DNA from: G963665925 sp963665925
Lineage (GTDB): Bacteria > Bacillota > Clostridia > Peptostreptococcales > Acidaminobacteraceae
DNA length: 64,000 nucleotides
Assembly: GCA_963665925.1 (NCBI GenBank)
Contig: OY762511.1
Span: forward strand, 1,178,001-1,242,000
Direction: 5' to 3'
The number at the start of each line of letters is the position of its first letter. The stretch's first letter is position 1. Below are positions 17,349 to 24,970 of this stretch, in pieces. The translations under genes and the position numbers were made by a program. The notes under the pieces are model-generated. The model saw only the letters and a program-made list of their open reading frames with translations, made no database searches and had not been told where the DNA came from.

Positions 17349-18404
17349 ATGCGTCGATTTGAGAAATGGATGCCGGTAACAGCCATTGTACTGGCGGCCA
17401 CTATTGTCCTTGCAATCGGGACCATGGGCAGGAAGCAGGTTACAGTTATTGATGACGACCGCAAAATTGTGGTCTCAACAGTGAGCAGCAGCATGAATGC
17501 TGTTTTTAAGGCTGCGGACATTCACCTTGATCCGGCGGATGTGGTGACACCTCCAGTGGACACAAAACTGACAGATGGTCTAGAAATTCAAATTGTTAGG
17601 GCTGACACCCATACGATTCACGTGGATGAGACGACCTCTACCGTGAGTACGACCCATAAGTCGGTTGAAGAGATCATCCACCAGGCAAATATTGACTTGT
17701 CCAGTCAGGATATTGTTTATCCAAGCCGGAATACTATGGTTTCCGGTCCGACCAATATCGAAATTGTACGCGTTACGGAGTCCATAGAAGAGGAAACGGT
17801 AGCCATTCCTTACAGTACGGTCATTGAAGTTTCCGACAGCCTCGAAGCGGGCGCATCTGAGTGTATTCAGACCGGTGTGCCGGGGGAAAAAGCGGTCACA
17901 TACCGCGTCGTTTACGAAAACGGTGTGGAAATTGGCAGAGAGCAGATTGAAGAGACTGTTCTCACAGAGCCTGTAGCTGAGCGGTACTTGCGTGGTAAGG
18001 AACAGCTTTATGTGACAAGCCGAGGCCGGCCAGTGCGCTATCAGAAGGTTCTAGTCATGCGTGCAACCGCATATGATTTGTCCTTTGAAAGCTGCGGCAA
18101 GTATCCGGACCATCCAGAGTACGGTATTACCTATAGCGGGACACAGGCAAGGCCAGGGGTCATTGCAGTCGATCCTAGGGTTATCAAGCTGGGTTCAAAG
18201 CTCTATGTTGAATCTATGGACCGGATGCCTGATTACGGGTTTGCAAAAGCAGAAGATACAGGCAGTGCCATTAAGGGAAACCGCGTGGATTTATTTATTG
18301 AAAATAGAAGCCAGGCTCTGCGATACGGTGTGCGTACAGTCAAGGTCTATGTACTTGAGGAACCGGTCACAGAAGATATGATGGTTGGCTATTCAGAAAG
18401 ATAG
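17349..18404 (+). CDS. YabE-like cell-wall protein with DUF348, G5 and 3D domains
   Basis: 351 residues. An N-terminal signal anchor spans about 10-27 (VTAIVLAATIVLAIG). Two DUF348 repeats follow (about 32-75 and 90-130), then a G5 domain (VTYRVVYENGVEIGREQI...) at about 155-215, and a C-terminal 3D domain with ATAYDLS, VIAVDPRVIKLGSKLYVE, AEDTG and RVDLF, whose three aspartates form the MltA-like lytic active site. This resembles the Rpf/YabE/Sps family of peptidoglycan-lytic proteins acting outside the membrane. It sits between tatD and rnmV as in Bacillus. Confidence 0.9.
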   Translation: MRRFEKWMPVTAIVLAATIVLAIGTMGRKQVTVIDDDRKIVVSTVSSSMNAVFKAADIHLDPADVVTPPVDTKLTDGLEIQIVRADTHTIHVDETTSTVSTTHKSVEEIIHQANIDLSSQDIVYPSRNTMVSGPTNIEIVRVTESIEEETVAIPYSTVIEVSDSLEAGASECIQTGVPGEKAVTYRVVYENGVEIGREQIEETVLTEPVAERYLRGKEQLYVTSRGRPVRYQKVLVMRATAYDLSFESCGKYPDHPEYGITYSGTQARPGVIAVDPRVIKLGSKLYVESMDRMPDYGFAKAEDTGSAIKGNRVDLFIENRSQALRYGVRTVKVYVLEEPVTEDMMVGYSER

Positions 18405-18413
18405 GAGTACGAT

Positions 18414-18959
18414 TTGAAAATAAAAGAAGTAATCGTGGTAGAAGGCCGAGATGACGTTACCGCTGTAAAACGCGCTGTTGACGCAGAACTGATTATTACA
18501 CAGGGATTCGGCATCCGAGAGGAAACGTTCAAACTCATTGAGGAAGCCAACAAAAAGTGCGGTGTGATTATTTTTACAGATCCAGACCACGCTGGAGAGC
18601 GCATACGGGAGCGCATATCTAAACGCATCAAGGGCTGCAAGCATGCCTTCCTGCCGCGTGAGGAAGCGCGAAAGGGCGATAACATCGGTATAGAAAATGC
18701 CACACCCATGAGTATCATTGAAGCATTGTCCAAGGTACGTACTCTGATGGAGGACATGCCGGAGGTCTTCTCTCAGCATGATCTGATCCGTAATGATCTT
18801 GTAGGTGGCCAGGAGGCATCCAGACGCCGCGACGAGATCGGCAAAATGCTGGGGATAGGTTATGCAAATGCCAAGCAGTTCCTGAGAAGAATGAATCATT
18901 ACGGGGTCACACGGGAAGAATTTGAAGCTGCTGTGAAAGCACTCGATGAAAGAGGATAG
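18414..18959 (+). CDS. rnmV: Ribonuclease M5
   Basis: 181-residue Toprim-domain RNase that matures 5S rRNA in Gram-positives. Toprim motifs are VVEGRDDV near residue 8 and FTDPDHAGERIR near residue 57. The start is a TTG at 18414, since AGGAG lies just before it and the protein begins KIKEVIVVEGRDD as in the family; no ATG fits. The stop is one base before the chosen ksgA start. Confidence 0.93.
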   Translation: MKIKEVIVVEGRDDVTAVKRAVDAELIITQGFGIREETFKLIEEANKKCGVIIFTDPDHAGERIRERISKRIKGCKHAFLPREEARKGDNIGIENATPMSIIEALSKVRTLMEDMPEVFSQHDLIRNDLVGGQEASRRRDEIGKMLGIGYANAKQFLRRMNHYGVTREEFEAAVKALDERG

Positions 18960-18960
18960 A

Positions 18961-19827
18961 ATGAAATTAACATCACCGCAAACCATTAGATATATCATGG
19001 AAAAATACGGGTTCAGGTTTTCAAAAAGTCTGGGGCAGAATTTTCTTATAGATGAATCCATTGTTGAAGACATCATCGATGGCGCTGGAATCGGCGAAGG
19101 AGATGTCGTGCTTGAGGTTGGACCCGGCATCGGCGTCATGACAAAGGCAATGGCACAGCGTGCTAAGAAAGTCGTTGCTGTTGAAATCGACAAGTCACTC
19201 CTGCCTGTTCTTGAGGAGACGCTGGCAGACTGTGACAATGTTGAAATTGTAAGCGGGGACGTTCTGAAGGTCGATCTGCAGGAAATCATAGATGAAAAAT
19301 TGGGTGGACAGGCGCCGAAGGTAGTTGCGAACTTGCCTTATTATGTGACAACCCCCATCATCATGCGTTTTCTTGAGGAACAGATTCCTGTAACCGATAT
19401 CGTGGTTATGGTACAAAAAGAGGTTGCTGACAGAATGGCTGCAGACCCAGGCTCTAAAATCTATGGCGCCCTGTCTGTTGTTGTTCAGTATTATTCCAAG
19501 CCGAGTAAAATCGTCAAGGTACCGCCATCAGTCTTTATGCCGCAGCCGAATGTGGAGTCCTCTGTGGTGCGACTTGAAAAACGGACAGCACCCCCGGTCG
19601 ACTTGAAATCGCCGGATCTCTTCTTCAAAACGGTACGGTCTGCTTTTATGAAGCGCAGAAAGACACTGCATAACGCACTTTCCAGCGGAGAGCTTGCAGT
19701 TTCAAAGGATGAGGTAAGACATGTGCTGGAAGCGTGTGATATCGACCCGAAACGCAGGGGCGAGACACTTGACATGGAAGAGTTTGCAAAGCTTGCAAAT
19801 GCCTTTTACGATTTGAAAAACGCATAA
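18961..19827 (+). CDS. rsmA: 16S rRNA dimethyladenosine transferase
   Basis: 288 residues (KsgA). It dimethylates A1518 and A1519 of 16S rRNA. Signatures are FSKSLGQNFLID near residue 21, SAM motif VLEVGPGIGVMTKAM, and the catalytic NLPYYVTTPII. ATG 18961 is preceded by GAGG; an ATG at 18946 inside rnmV would add five residues and cannot be excluded. It ends at a strong hairpin shared with convergent recU. Confidence 0.95.
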   Translation: MKLTSPQTIRYIMEKYGFRFSKSLGQNFLIDESIVEDIIDGAGIGEGDVVLEVGPGIGVMTKAMAQRAKKVVAVEIDKSLLPVLEETLADCDNVEIVSGDVLKVDLQEIIDEKLGGQAPKVVANLPYYVTTPIIMRFLEEQIPVTDIVVMVQKEVADRMAADPGSKIYGALSVVVQYYSKPSKIVKVPPSVFMPQPNVESSVVRLEKRTAPPVDLKSPDLFFKTVRSAFMKRRKTLHNALSSGELAVSKDEVRHVLEACDIDPKRRGETLDMEEFAKLANAFYDLKNA

Positions 19828-19828
19828 A

Positions 19829-19862
19829 TAAAAGCTCTGAATTTGATTCAGAGCTTTTTTTC
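19829..19862. terminator. Bidirectional terminator rsmA/recU
   Basis: AAAGCTCTGAAT with ATTCAGAGCTTT around loop TTG, T7 on the plus strand and TTTAT on the minus strand. Confidence 0.85.
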
Positions 19863-20390
19863 ATGCTTATGCTGCATATAGGCGTTGAGTGTCGGCAAAA
19901 AGTTCAAGATATTGCCCTTGGTGCGTTCAATCTTGAAGTTGGGGTTCATTTCCCTATAGGCGATGGATTTGCGTGCCCCTTTTCGGCTGGCCCGGACATG
20001 GGTAATCAGGGTTTCGTAAGGAATCAGATAAAACTCGTCACAGAACTTGAAATGTACAATGATGAAGGCAAGTCCCTTCTGCGCGGTGATGTCTTCCATG
20101 AACTCCAGCTGGTGGTCATGGATGTTGGAAAGGGGCAGGCTTTTCAGGTTGGTTTCCTTGGCGTCGAAGGCAACCCCCATGCCCTGGATGATGCCCATGA
20201 AGTCCACGGTGGACTTTTTTTCAAAAAAGGCCTTGGTAATGGTTCCGGCACCGTCTATGTCGATTACTTTAACGGGTGTTGCTATTTTATCAATTCTGGC
20301 CAGTCCCTGATGCCTATAATATTCAATTGTCGTGTGAATAAGGTCTTCAAGATCACTGCCCCGAAGTCCTCGTGTGCGCCATACAGTCAC
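19848..20390 (-). CDS. recU: Holliday junction resolvase RecU
   Basis: 180 residues. RecU hallmarks: GSDLEDLIHTTIEYYRHQG near the start, ARIDKIATPVKV, ITKAFFEKKSTVDFMG with the catalytic acidic/lysine cluster (ST-D and E-K), DAKETNLKSLPLSNIHDHQ, and a C-terminal FLPTLN. It resolves four-way junctions in recombination and helps chromosome segregation. The GTG at 20390 is chosen because GAGGTG lies seven bases upstream and the family starts near this RG-LRG region; a longer frame to 20468 would overlap DnaA-box sequence. Not next to a penicillin-binding protein gene, which is its usual neighbour. Confidence 0.82.
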   Translation of the reverse strand: MTVWRTRGLRGSDLEDLIHTTIEYYRHQGLARIDKIATPVKVIDIDGAGTITKAFFEKKSTVDFMGIIQGMGVAFDAKETNLKSLPLSNIHDHQLEFMEDITAQKGLAFIIVHFKFCDEFYLIPYETLITHVRASRKGARKSIAYREMNPNFKIERTKGNILNFLPTLNAYMQHKHEKKL

Positions 20391-20474
20391 AGAAAAACAC
20401 CTCTTTTTCGTTATAATCCATGATAACACGAATACAGGTTCTTGTGAAAATGTTGAAGAGTTAAGCACAAAAAC

Positions 20475-20703
20475 TGTGGATAACTTGTGGATAGTGTTGA
20501 TAACATGAACGATAGAATTCTGAATTGTTTGAATTTACCAGCGAATTCAAGGTTTTTAACGGCTCTTAATCCGTATTATTTTTGCTTGTATTTTTTTAAA
20601 GTTCGAGTTTGTGTTAAGAAAAGATTGTTATCCACAAATCCACTGCATAAAATGTTGATAATCTTTGAAACGATTGAAGTAGAGCGGTCCAGGTTGTGGA
20701 TGA
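20475..20703. promoter_or_regulatory. Cluster of six DnaA-box-like sequences
   Basis: Perfect boxes TGTGGATAA at 20475 and TTATCCACA at 20628. One-mismatch boxes are TGTGGATAG (20486), TGTTGATAA (20495 and 20653) and TGTGGATGA (20695). The first three are nearly contiguous. An AT-rich stretch (about 20540-20610) lies between the groups. Genes on both sides point the same way, which does not suit a bidirectional origin. Confidence 0.6.
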
Positions 20704-20759
20704 ATGGGATAAAAGTCACTGAATTTTTTGAAATGTAGACAATTGTGTTTAGATAAAGT

Positions 20760-20945
20760 TAAGTCGGGCATATATATTACGGTGATAGAATCTTTGAGGA
20801 GCGAGGAAGGCGAACGTGGATGCCTTCCCCGTTTCATGTGCATAACTTTAGGGTGCTGGACAAATTCCCCAGACTATATTAGTCTGGATAGGAGGTTGCT
20901 ATACTCTAAATTTGTTCACAGAATCTTTACTCTTTTTGTGTAGTT
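20760..20945 (+). other. Unassigned structured intergenic stretch
   Basis: Contains hairpin GGAAGGC/GCCTTCC (about 20806-20827) and hairpin CCAGACTA/TAGTCTGG (about 20872-20889) followed by GGAGG. No convincing reading frame and no riboswitch class that I recognise. Could be a small RNA or a long leader. Confidence 0.3.
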
Positions 20946-20951
20946 AAAGAG

Positions 20952-20980
20952 TTGACAATTTCATGGTTTCCTATTATTCT
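20952..20980 (+). promoter_or_regulatory. Promoter of the selenoprotein-glutaredoxin pair
   Basis: TTGACA, 17 bases, TATTCT; predicted start near 20987. Confidence 0.75.
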
Positions 20981-20994
20981 TATAAAAAGAAAAG

Positions 20995-21010
20995 CCCCCT
21001 GAGGAGGGGG
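20995..21010. promoter_or_regulatory. G/C-tract palindrome in selenoprotein leader
   Basis: CCCCCT GAGG AGGGGG, about ten bases after the predicted start site and just before the ribosome site. It resembles the CCCC-N6-GGGG elements at the CoA-disulfide reductase promoter, so it may be a CsoR/CstR-type operator; it could also be only an RNA hairpin. Confidence 0.4.
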
Positions 21011-21024
21011 TAGGAGGAAAGCTG

Positions 21025-21327
21025 ATGAAAATTCATGTGACTGAACAGGCATTGCCTGAACTTCAGAACAAGGTTGACCTAACCGGTTCAGACAACCTGC
21101 ATATCAGAATCTTTGTGCAGGCATATGGTTGAGGCGGTCCCGTCTTAGGTGTTGCTCTGGATGAGCAGCAGGACACTGATTACCTTGAAGAGCAAGAGGG
21201 TATTAAATTTATTGTAGATAATGACCTCGTTGAAAGATACGGCGGTTTTGAAATCGATTATTCGATGAGCTGGTTTGCGAAAGGTTTCCTCGTGAGACCA
21301 AGCTACGGCCCAGTATCATCATGTTAA
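21025..21327 (+). CDS. HesB-like selenoprotein (UGA at codon 36 = Sec)
   Basis: 100 residues if the in-frame TGA at 21130-21132 is read as selenocysteine: MKIHVTEQALPELQ at the start, then QAYG-U-GGPVLGVALDE, and YGGFEIDYS near residue 80. The frame continues uninterrupted to TAA at 21325 with the same codon style. HesB/IscA proteins carry Cys at the equivalent site (GGC-G-x-L), and HesB-like selenoproteins are a known clostridial family. AGGAGG precedes the ATG. A 7-bp hairpin 18 bases after the UGA fits a bacterial SECIS. The next gene is a glutaredoxin. A redox or iron-sulfur-related role is likely but the exact function is unknown. Confidence 0.88.
21151..21169 (+). promoter_or_regulatory. 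SECIS-like hairpin for codon 36
   Basis: GTTGCTC TGGAT GAGCAGC: seven pairs (one G-T), five-base loop with GG, starting 18 bases after the UGA, within the range of bacterial SECIS elements read by SelB. Confidence 0.65.
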
Positions 21328-21354
21328 TGACATCAATTTTAGGAGGAATTTAAA

Positions 21355-21585
21355 ATGAGCAAAAAAGTTGTAGTTTTCACATCAAACACTTGTGGCTACT
21401 GCCATATGGCTAAAGATTACCTGAATGAACTGAATGTGGCTTTTGAAGAGCGCAATGTATCTACAGATGCTGCTGCACGTAAAGAGCTGATGAGCAAAGG
21501 CTTCATGGGCGTACCTGTAATTTACGTTGATGACGAAATCATTCAAGGTTTTGACAAGGCACGCCTTGACGAGCTTCTAAAGTAG
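21355..21585 (+). CDS. Glutaredoxin-like thiol-disulfide protein
   Basis: 76-residue thioredoxin-fold protein of the NrdH/glutaredoxin type. Active-site C13-G-Y-C16 follows strand KVVVFTSNT, the cis-proline loop reads GVPVIYVDDE, and QGFDKARLDELL is the C-terminal helix. It has AGGAGG before the ATG and starts 27 bases after the selenoprotein gene with no terminator between, so the two are co-transcribed. It may reduce the selenoprotein or a shared partner (inference). Confidence 0.9.
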   Translation: MSKKVVVFTSNTCGYCHMAKDYLNELNVAFEERNVSTDAAARKELMSKGFMGVPVIYVDDEIIQGFDKARLDELLK

Positions 21586-21627
21586 TCTGGTACCCAACTG
21601 GCATCTTTTTGACCTGAAAAAAATTCA

Positions 21628-21664
21628 AGAACAGATTTCCGCTATGGAAATCTGTTCTTTTGTT
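21628..21664 (+). terminator. Terminator after glutaredoxin gene
   Basis: AGAACAGATTTCC pairs with GGAAATCTGTTCT around GCTAT, then TTTTGTTTTT. Confidence 0.9.
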
Positions 21665-21808
21665 TTTGATGAGACGGGTCAAATGAAGAAAAGCCTGTTC
21701 GACCCGGCCAAAGCCTTTTGTATTGTTGGGGAAAATCCATTATATTAGATACAAGTAAAACGTTTGGGAGAAGGTATCCCCTAAAAGGGTTGAGAGCTGG
21801 AGGCGTCT

Positions 21809-23251
21809 ATGTTGGATTGGTCACCTGAAAAAGGTGCGCAGCAACCGGTTTACAAGCAGATTATCATACATATGAAAGAGAAAATTGCAACAGGACAGTG
21901 GCCGGTGGGCATGCGTCTGAAACCTCAGCGTGAGCTTGCCAAACTGTACGATGTGAACAGGAGCACCATTGTGGAGGCCATTGATTATCTGAAGTCGGAG
22001 GGTTTGCTGGAAGGGCAGGGCAGGCGGGGCACTGTTGTAATCAATAACTCCTGGTCCCTTATGGCATCCGATCCGCCGCCGAACTGGGAAAAGTATATTC
22101 AAAGCGGACTTCACTGGTCAAATCAATCAACCATACAGGCGATAAACAAGCTTGAGTTTGACCCTCAAATGATTCGACTGGGTACGGGAGAGCTTTCGGG
22201 CGACTTATATCCAAAGAAGGAGATGGAAGCGGTATTCAGGCAGGTTGGAGGCGCGCTTACGCATTTGGGCTATGAGTCCCCAAAGGGGTCGGAGCAGTTA
22301 CGAAAAGCACTGAGTCAGCATTTGGGCCAGTTTGGTATTAAGGCCTCCTCAGAGAACATTTTGATTGTTTCAGGCTCCCTGCAGGCCCTGCAGCTCATAT
22401 CCATTGGACTGCTGCATACGGGATCGAGTGTTTTTGTGGAAAAACCCTCCTATCTGAAGTCATTGAATCTTTTTCAGTCGGTGGGTATGCAGCTTAAGGG
22501 TATTGGCATGGACGATGGTGGCATTGATCTCAGTGACCTCAAGCGGCAGATGGATTATAGAAAGAAGTCCCTTTTATATACCATTCCGACCTTCCAGAAT
22601 CCGACCGGATGCCTGATGGACATACAGCGCAGAAAAGCGCTTCTGGAATACTGTAAATCGGTCAGGTTACCCGTTATTGAAGATGATGCCTACAGGGAAT
22701 TGTGGCTCGATGAACCACCTCCCCCTCCAATAAAGGCCTTTGACGATTCAGGACATGTCCTGTATATGGGGACCCTGTCAAAAATCCTGGCACCAGGTCT
22801 TCGGATTGGTTGGCTTGTAGGTCCAGAACCCGTTGTAGAACGTCTCGGGGACATCAAGATGCAGACGGATTACGGCGCATCGTCCATATCGCAGGCTGTT
22901 GCCGCAGAGTGGCTGATGAGCGGTCATCACGGACCTTACGCAGAGCGGCTTCGTGCACAGATCAGGACGCGCCGAGATACGGCCATGAAAGCACTCGAAG
23001 CATATATGAAGGATCTTGGGAGTTGGCACAAGCCCAAAGGCGGCTTTTACATCTGGGTAAAGCTAAACCGGCCGATTTCAATGAAGAAGCTCTTCAAGCG
23101 TGCGGCAGATGCACACCTGCTCATTAATCCGGGTGAAATCTATGACTTCGAGAACAACGCCTATATACGGATTTCCTATGCCTATGCGGATATGGACGCG
23201 CTGGAGTATGGCATAAAGAGGCTTTCGGAAGTCATAAGAAGAATGTATTGA
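21809..23251 (+). CDS. MocR/PdxR-type GntR regulator with aminotransferase domain
   Basis: 480 residues. The N-terminal GntR winged helix (about 10-75) reads QPVYKQIIIHMKEKIATGQW...LKPQRELAKLYDVNRSTIVEAIDYL. The rest is a class I aminotransferase fold (about 105-480) with NPTGCLMDIQRR and the PLP lysine in MGTLSKILAPGLRIGW. MocR proteins sense PLP or amino acids, often in vitamin B6, GABA or amino-acid efflux control. GGAGG lies five bases before the ATG. The next gene is a LysE-type exporter 91 bases away, so control of amino-acid export is a reasonable guess. Confidence 0.92.
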   Translation: MLDWSPEKGAQQPVYKQIIIHMKEKIATGQWPVGMRLKPQRELAKLYDVNRSTIVEAIDYLKSEGLLEGQGRRGTVVINNSWSLMASDPPPNWEKYIQSGLHWSNQSTIQAINKLEFDPQMIRLGTGELSGDLYPKKEMEAVFRQVGGALTHLGYESPKGSEQLRKALSQHLGQFGIKASSENILIVSGSLQALQLISIGLLHTGSSVFVEKPSYLKSLNLFQSVGMQLKGIGMDDGGIDLSDLKRQMDYRKKSLLYTIPTFQNPTGCLMDIQRRKALLEYCKSVRLPVIEDDAYRELWLDEPPPPPIKAFDDSGHVLYMGTLSKILAPGLRIGWLVGPEPVVERLGDIKMQTDYGASSISQAVAAEWLMSGHHGPYAERLRAQIRTRRDTAMKALEAYMKDLGSWHKPKGGFYIWVKLNRPISMKKLFKRAADAHLLINPGEIYDFENNAYIRISYAYADMDALEYGIKRLSEVIRRMY

Positions 23252-23342
23252 GTTTTGGTTGGGTAAAACTCTTGTGTTTTGGATGTTCAAAGTAGATGCA
23301 CAACCCTATATACTCAAGGAAAAGAAGAAATGGGGAATGTGT

Positions 23343-23963
23343 ATGATCAGTTATGTATTACAGGGATTCATGCTGGGGATTGCGTATGTTGCGCCAATTG
23401 GAATGCAAAACACCTACGTGATCAACACTGCGGCACAAAGCTCGAGAGGGCGTGCTTTTCAGGTTGCCCTGATTACAGTTTTGTTTGATGTGGCGTTGGC
23501 GCTCAGCTGCTTCTATGGTGTCGGGCTCCTTCTCGATACCTTTGAACTGCTGAAGATGGTGGTCATGGGTGTGGGAACACTTGCGGTCATCGCAATAGGA
23601 AGCACGCTCATTCGTTCTGTCCCGGATGGGATCGAGAGTGAAGGGGTCGACAAGCCACTGGCAGAAATCGCACTTATGGTTTTCGCAGTGACATGGCTCA
23701 ACCCACAGGCCATTATAGATGGCTCGCTCCTCCTTGGCGGATTCAAGGCAAGCATGACCAGCCAGGAAGCGTCATTCTTTATTCTAGGTGCCAGTTTGGC
23801 TTCTGCGGTCTGGTTCATCGGGCTATCAACAGTCGTCAACCGGTTCAAGGACAAATTTACAGTGCGTGCGCTTCGGATCATCAATGTGGTGTGTGGCATA
23901 ACCATTGTTGTATTTGGCGTGAAGCTTGGATGGATGTTTGTTCAGCAGTTCATGTTGGGATAA
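23343..23963 (+). CDS. LysE/ArgO-family amino-acid exporter
   Basis: 206 residues, about six membrane helices. N-terminal family signature is QGFMLGIAYVAPIGMQNTYV, and the mid segment VTWLNPQAIIDG carries the conserved Asn-Pro. Exports basic or other amino acids. Start chosen at ATG 23343 with GGGGA six bases upstream; ATG 23337 two codons earlier is also possible. The longer frame to 23259 adds a non-hydrophobic leader absent from the family. Likely partner or target of the MocR regulator upstream. Confidence 0.88.
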   Translation: MISYVLQGFMLGIAYVAPIGMQNTYVINTAAQSSRGRAFQVALITVLFDVALALSCFYGVGLLLDTFELLKMVVMGVGTLAVIAIGSTLIRSVPDGIESEGVDKPLAEIALMVFAVTWLNPQAIIDGSLLLGGFKASMTSQEASFFILGASLASAVWFIGLSTVVNRFKDKFTVRALRIINVVCGITIVVFGVKLGWMFVQQFMLG

Positions 23964-24004
23964 GACGGCTTTAAATGATTTACATGCGTGGTATTGGAGC
24001 AAAA

Positions 24005-24042
24005 AAAAAGGCAGATGGTCAAATGACCATCTGCCTTTTGTC
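24005..24042. terminator. Bidirectional terminator
   Basis: AAAGGCAGATGGTC pairs with GACCATCTGCCTTT around AAAT, flanked by A9 and TTTTG; serves lysE-like and the convergent CxGC protein gene. Confidence 0.85.
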
Positions 24043-24050
24043 TTAGAAAC

Positions 24051-24233
24051 CTATGCATTCAGTTCCTGAAGCAGTTTTTCGATATCCATGCCATGTACCG
24101 CAGCAGCCTGCTCAAGTGTCTCAACCTGTGCAGATGGGCAGCCTAGGCAACCCATGCCGTTTGAAATCAGCACGGTTGCTGCTTCTGGTTTAGCCTTTAG
24201 AATCTCAGCGATAAGCATATCCTTTGTAATCAT
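24051..24233 (-). CDS. Hybrid-cluster-protein-associated disulfide protein (DUF1858)
   Basis: 60 residues. Pattern MITKDMLIAEIL...VLISNGMGCLGCPSAQVETLEQAA...HGMDIEKLLQELN matches the short redox-disulfide family (DUF1858/TIGR03980) often encoded near Hcp; the two cysteines are C29-L-G-C32 by my count. GGAGG stands before ATG 24233. It is the third gene of the minus-strand operon that begins with the siroheme protein gene, and Hcp lies 3.4 kb away across the regulator. Function of the family is not established; a thiol redox role is implied. Confidence 0.88.
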   Translation of the reverse strand: MITKDMLIAEILKAKPEAATVLISNGMGCLGCPSAQVETLEQAAAVHGMDIEKLLQELNA

Positions 24234-24322
24234 AATTTTTCCTCCTCGGTAGTAAGGTATTGAACGGTGTATGCGCGCCTGAAGCCAAGTGCACATACGC
24301 TGAAAGTATACGAGATTACTGT

Positions 24323-24961
24323 CTATTTCTTAAATATCATATGATATTGCAGACCATTTTTCAACTCAAATTTGTAACTGAACGAAGGGTCAAGGGCTTC
24401 GACAAAGGCTTTTGAGAAGGCCTCTCGGAATTTGTAGTAGTGATTTACATCGGTTCCGCCTGCGTCCCAGAATGCAGCATGCACACAGCGGTCCTTCTGC
24501 CATTTCAGGAGATCGGGTGTGCTCTCTGCGACTGCATTGACGCGGTCACACGGCATGCCTTCAAGCAGATAGTTGTCTAGATTCTTAAAGATTTCTTCTG
24601 GCGTTTTTTCGCTGCCGTCAGAAAGCGCATTTCCGTATTTGGCTCCAAAGCCTGCGTACACAGACGCAATATCTTCATATACTGAAGCACCAAATGTGTT
24701 TTCAAGGCTTTTAATCATGCGAGACAGCCTTGTTTCAGCAACTTTGATTCTATCTTGAAGCCATCCGTGAATGTTGTCTTGGTCAATCATTTCTTCAAGA
24801 GGCCTATTGTTGAGATAAGGCCCAAAACTTTGGGTCAGTTCAGTCATCAAGTCTTCCTTGTTATTGGGATTTAAAGCGACGAGAATCTCTTTTTCAATAT
24901 CTTCAAGAATGTTTATTTTGTTGTATAGCCAATGGTGGATTGGTCCTAGAAAACGACTCAT
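24323..24961 (-). CDS. Unknown protein in siroheme/Hcp operon
   Basis: 212 residues, soluble, mostly helical, starting MSRFLGPIHHWLYNKI. Histidine and cysteine residues (IHHW, MPCDRVNA, DRCVHAAFWD, DVNHYYKF) could bind a metal or heme, but no motif is diagnostic. The ribosome site GGAGG lies within the 9-base gap after the siroheme protein gene, so the two are translationally linked. The operon context suggests a role in nitrogen-oxide or sulfite metabolism. I do not recognise the family. Confidence 0.75.
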   Translation of the reverse strand: MSRFLGPIHHWLYNKINILEDIEKEILVALNPNNKEDLMTELTQSFGPYLNNRPLEEMIDQDNIHGWLQDRIKVAETRLSRMIKSLENTFGASVYEDIASVYAGFGAKYGNALSDGSEKTPEEIFKNLDNYLLEGMPCDRVNAVAESTPDLLKWQKDRCVHAAFWDAGGTDVNHYYKFREAFSKAFVEALDPSFSYKFELKNGLQYHMIFKK

Positions 24962-24970
24962 ATCTTCCTC

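Noticed and set aside
19863..20423. Plus-strand frame of 186 codons opposite recU
   Set aside because: The minus strand carries all RecU motifs; the plus frame has no recognisable pattern.
20475..20703. Chromosomal replication origin
   Set aside because: DnaA boxes are present, but genes on both sides run in the same direction and dnaA/dnaN are not adjacent; kept as a DnaA-box cluster only.
21025..21132. Premature stop making the HesB-like gene a pseudogene
   Set aside because: Only one stop, always TGA, at the family's Cys position, with a SECIS-like hairpin and good coding sense on both sides; selenocysteine explains it better.
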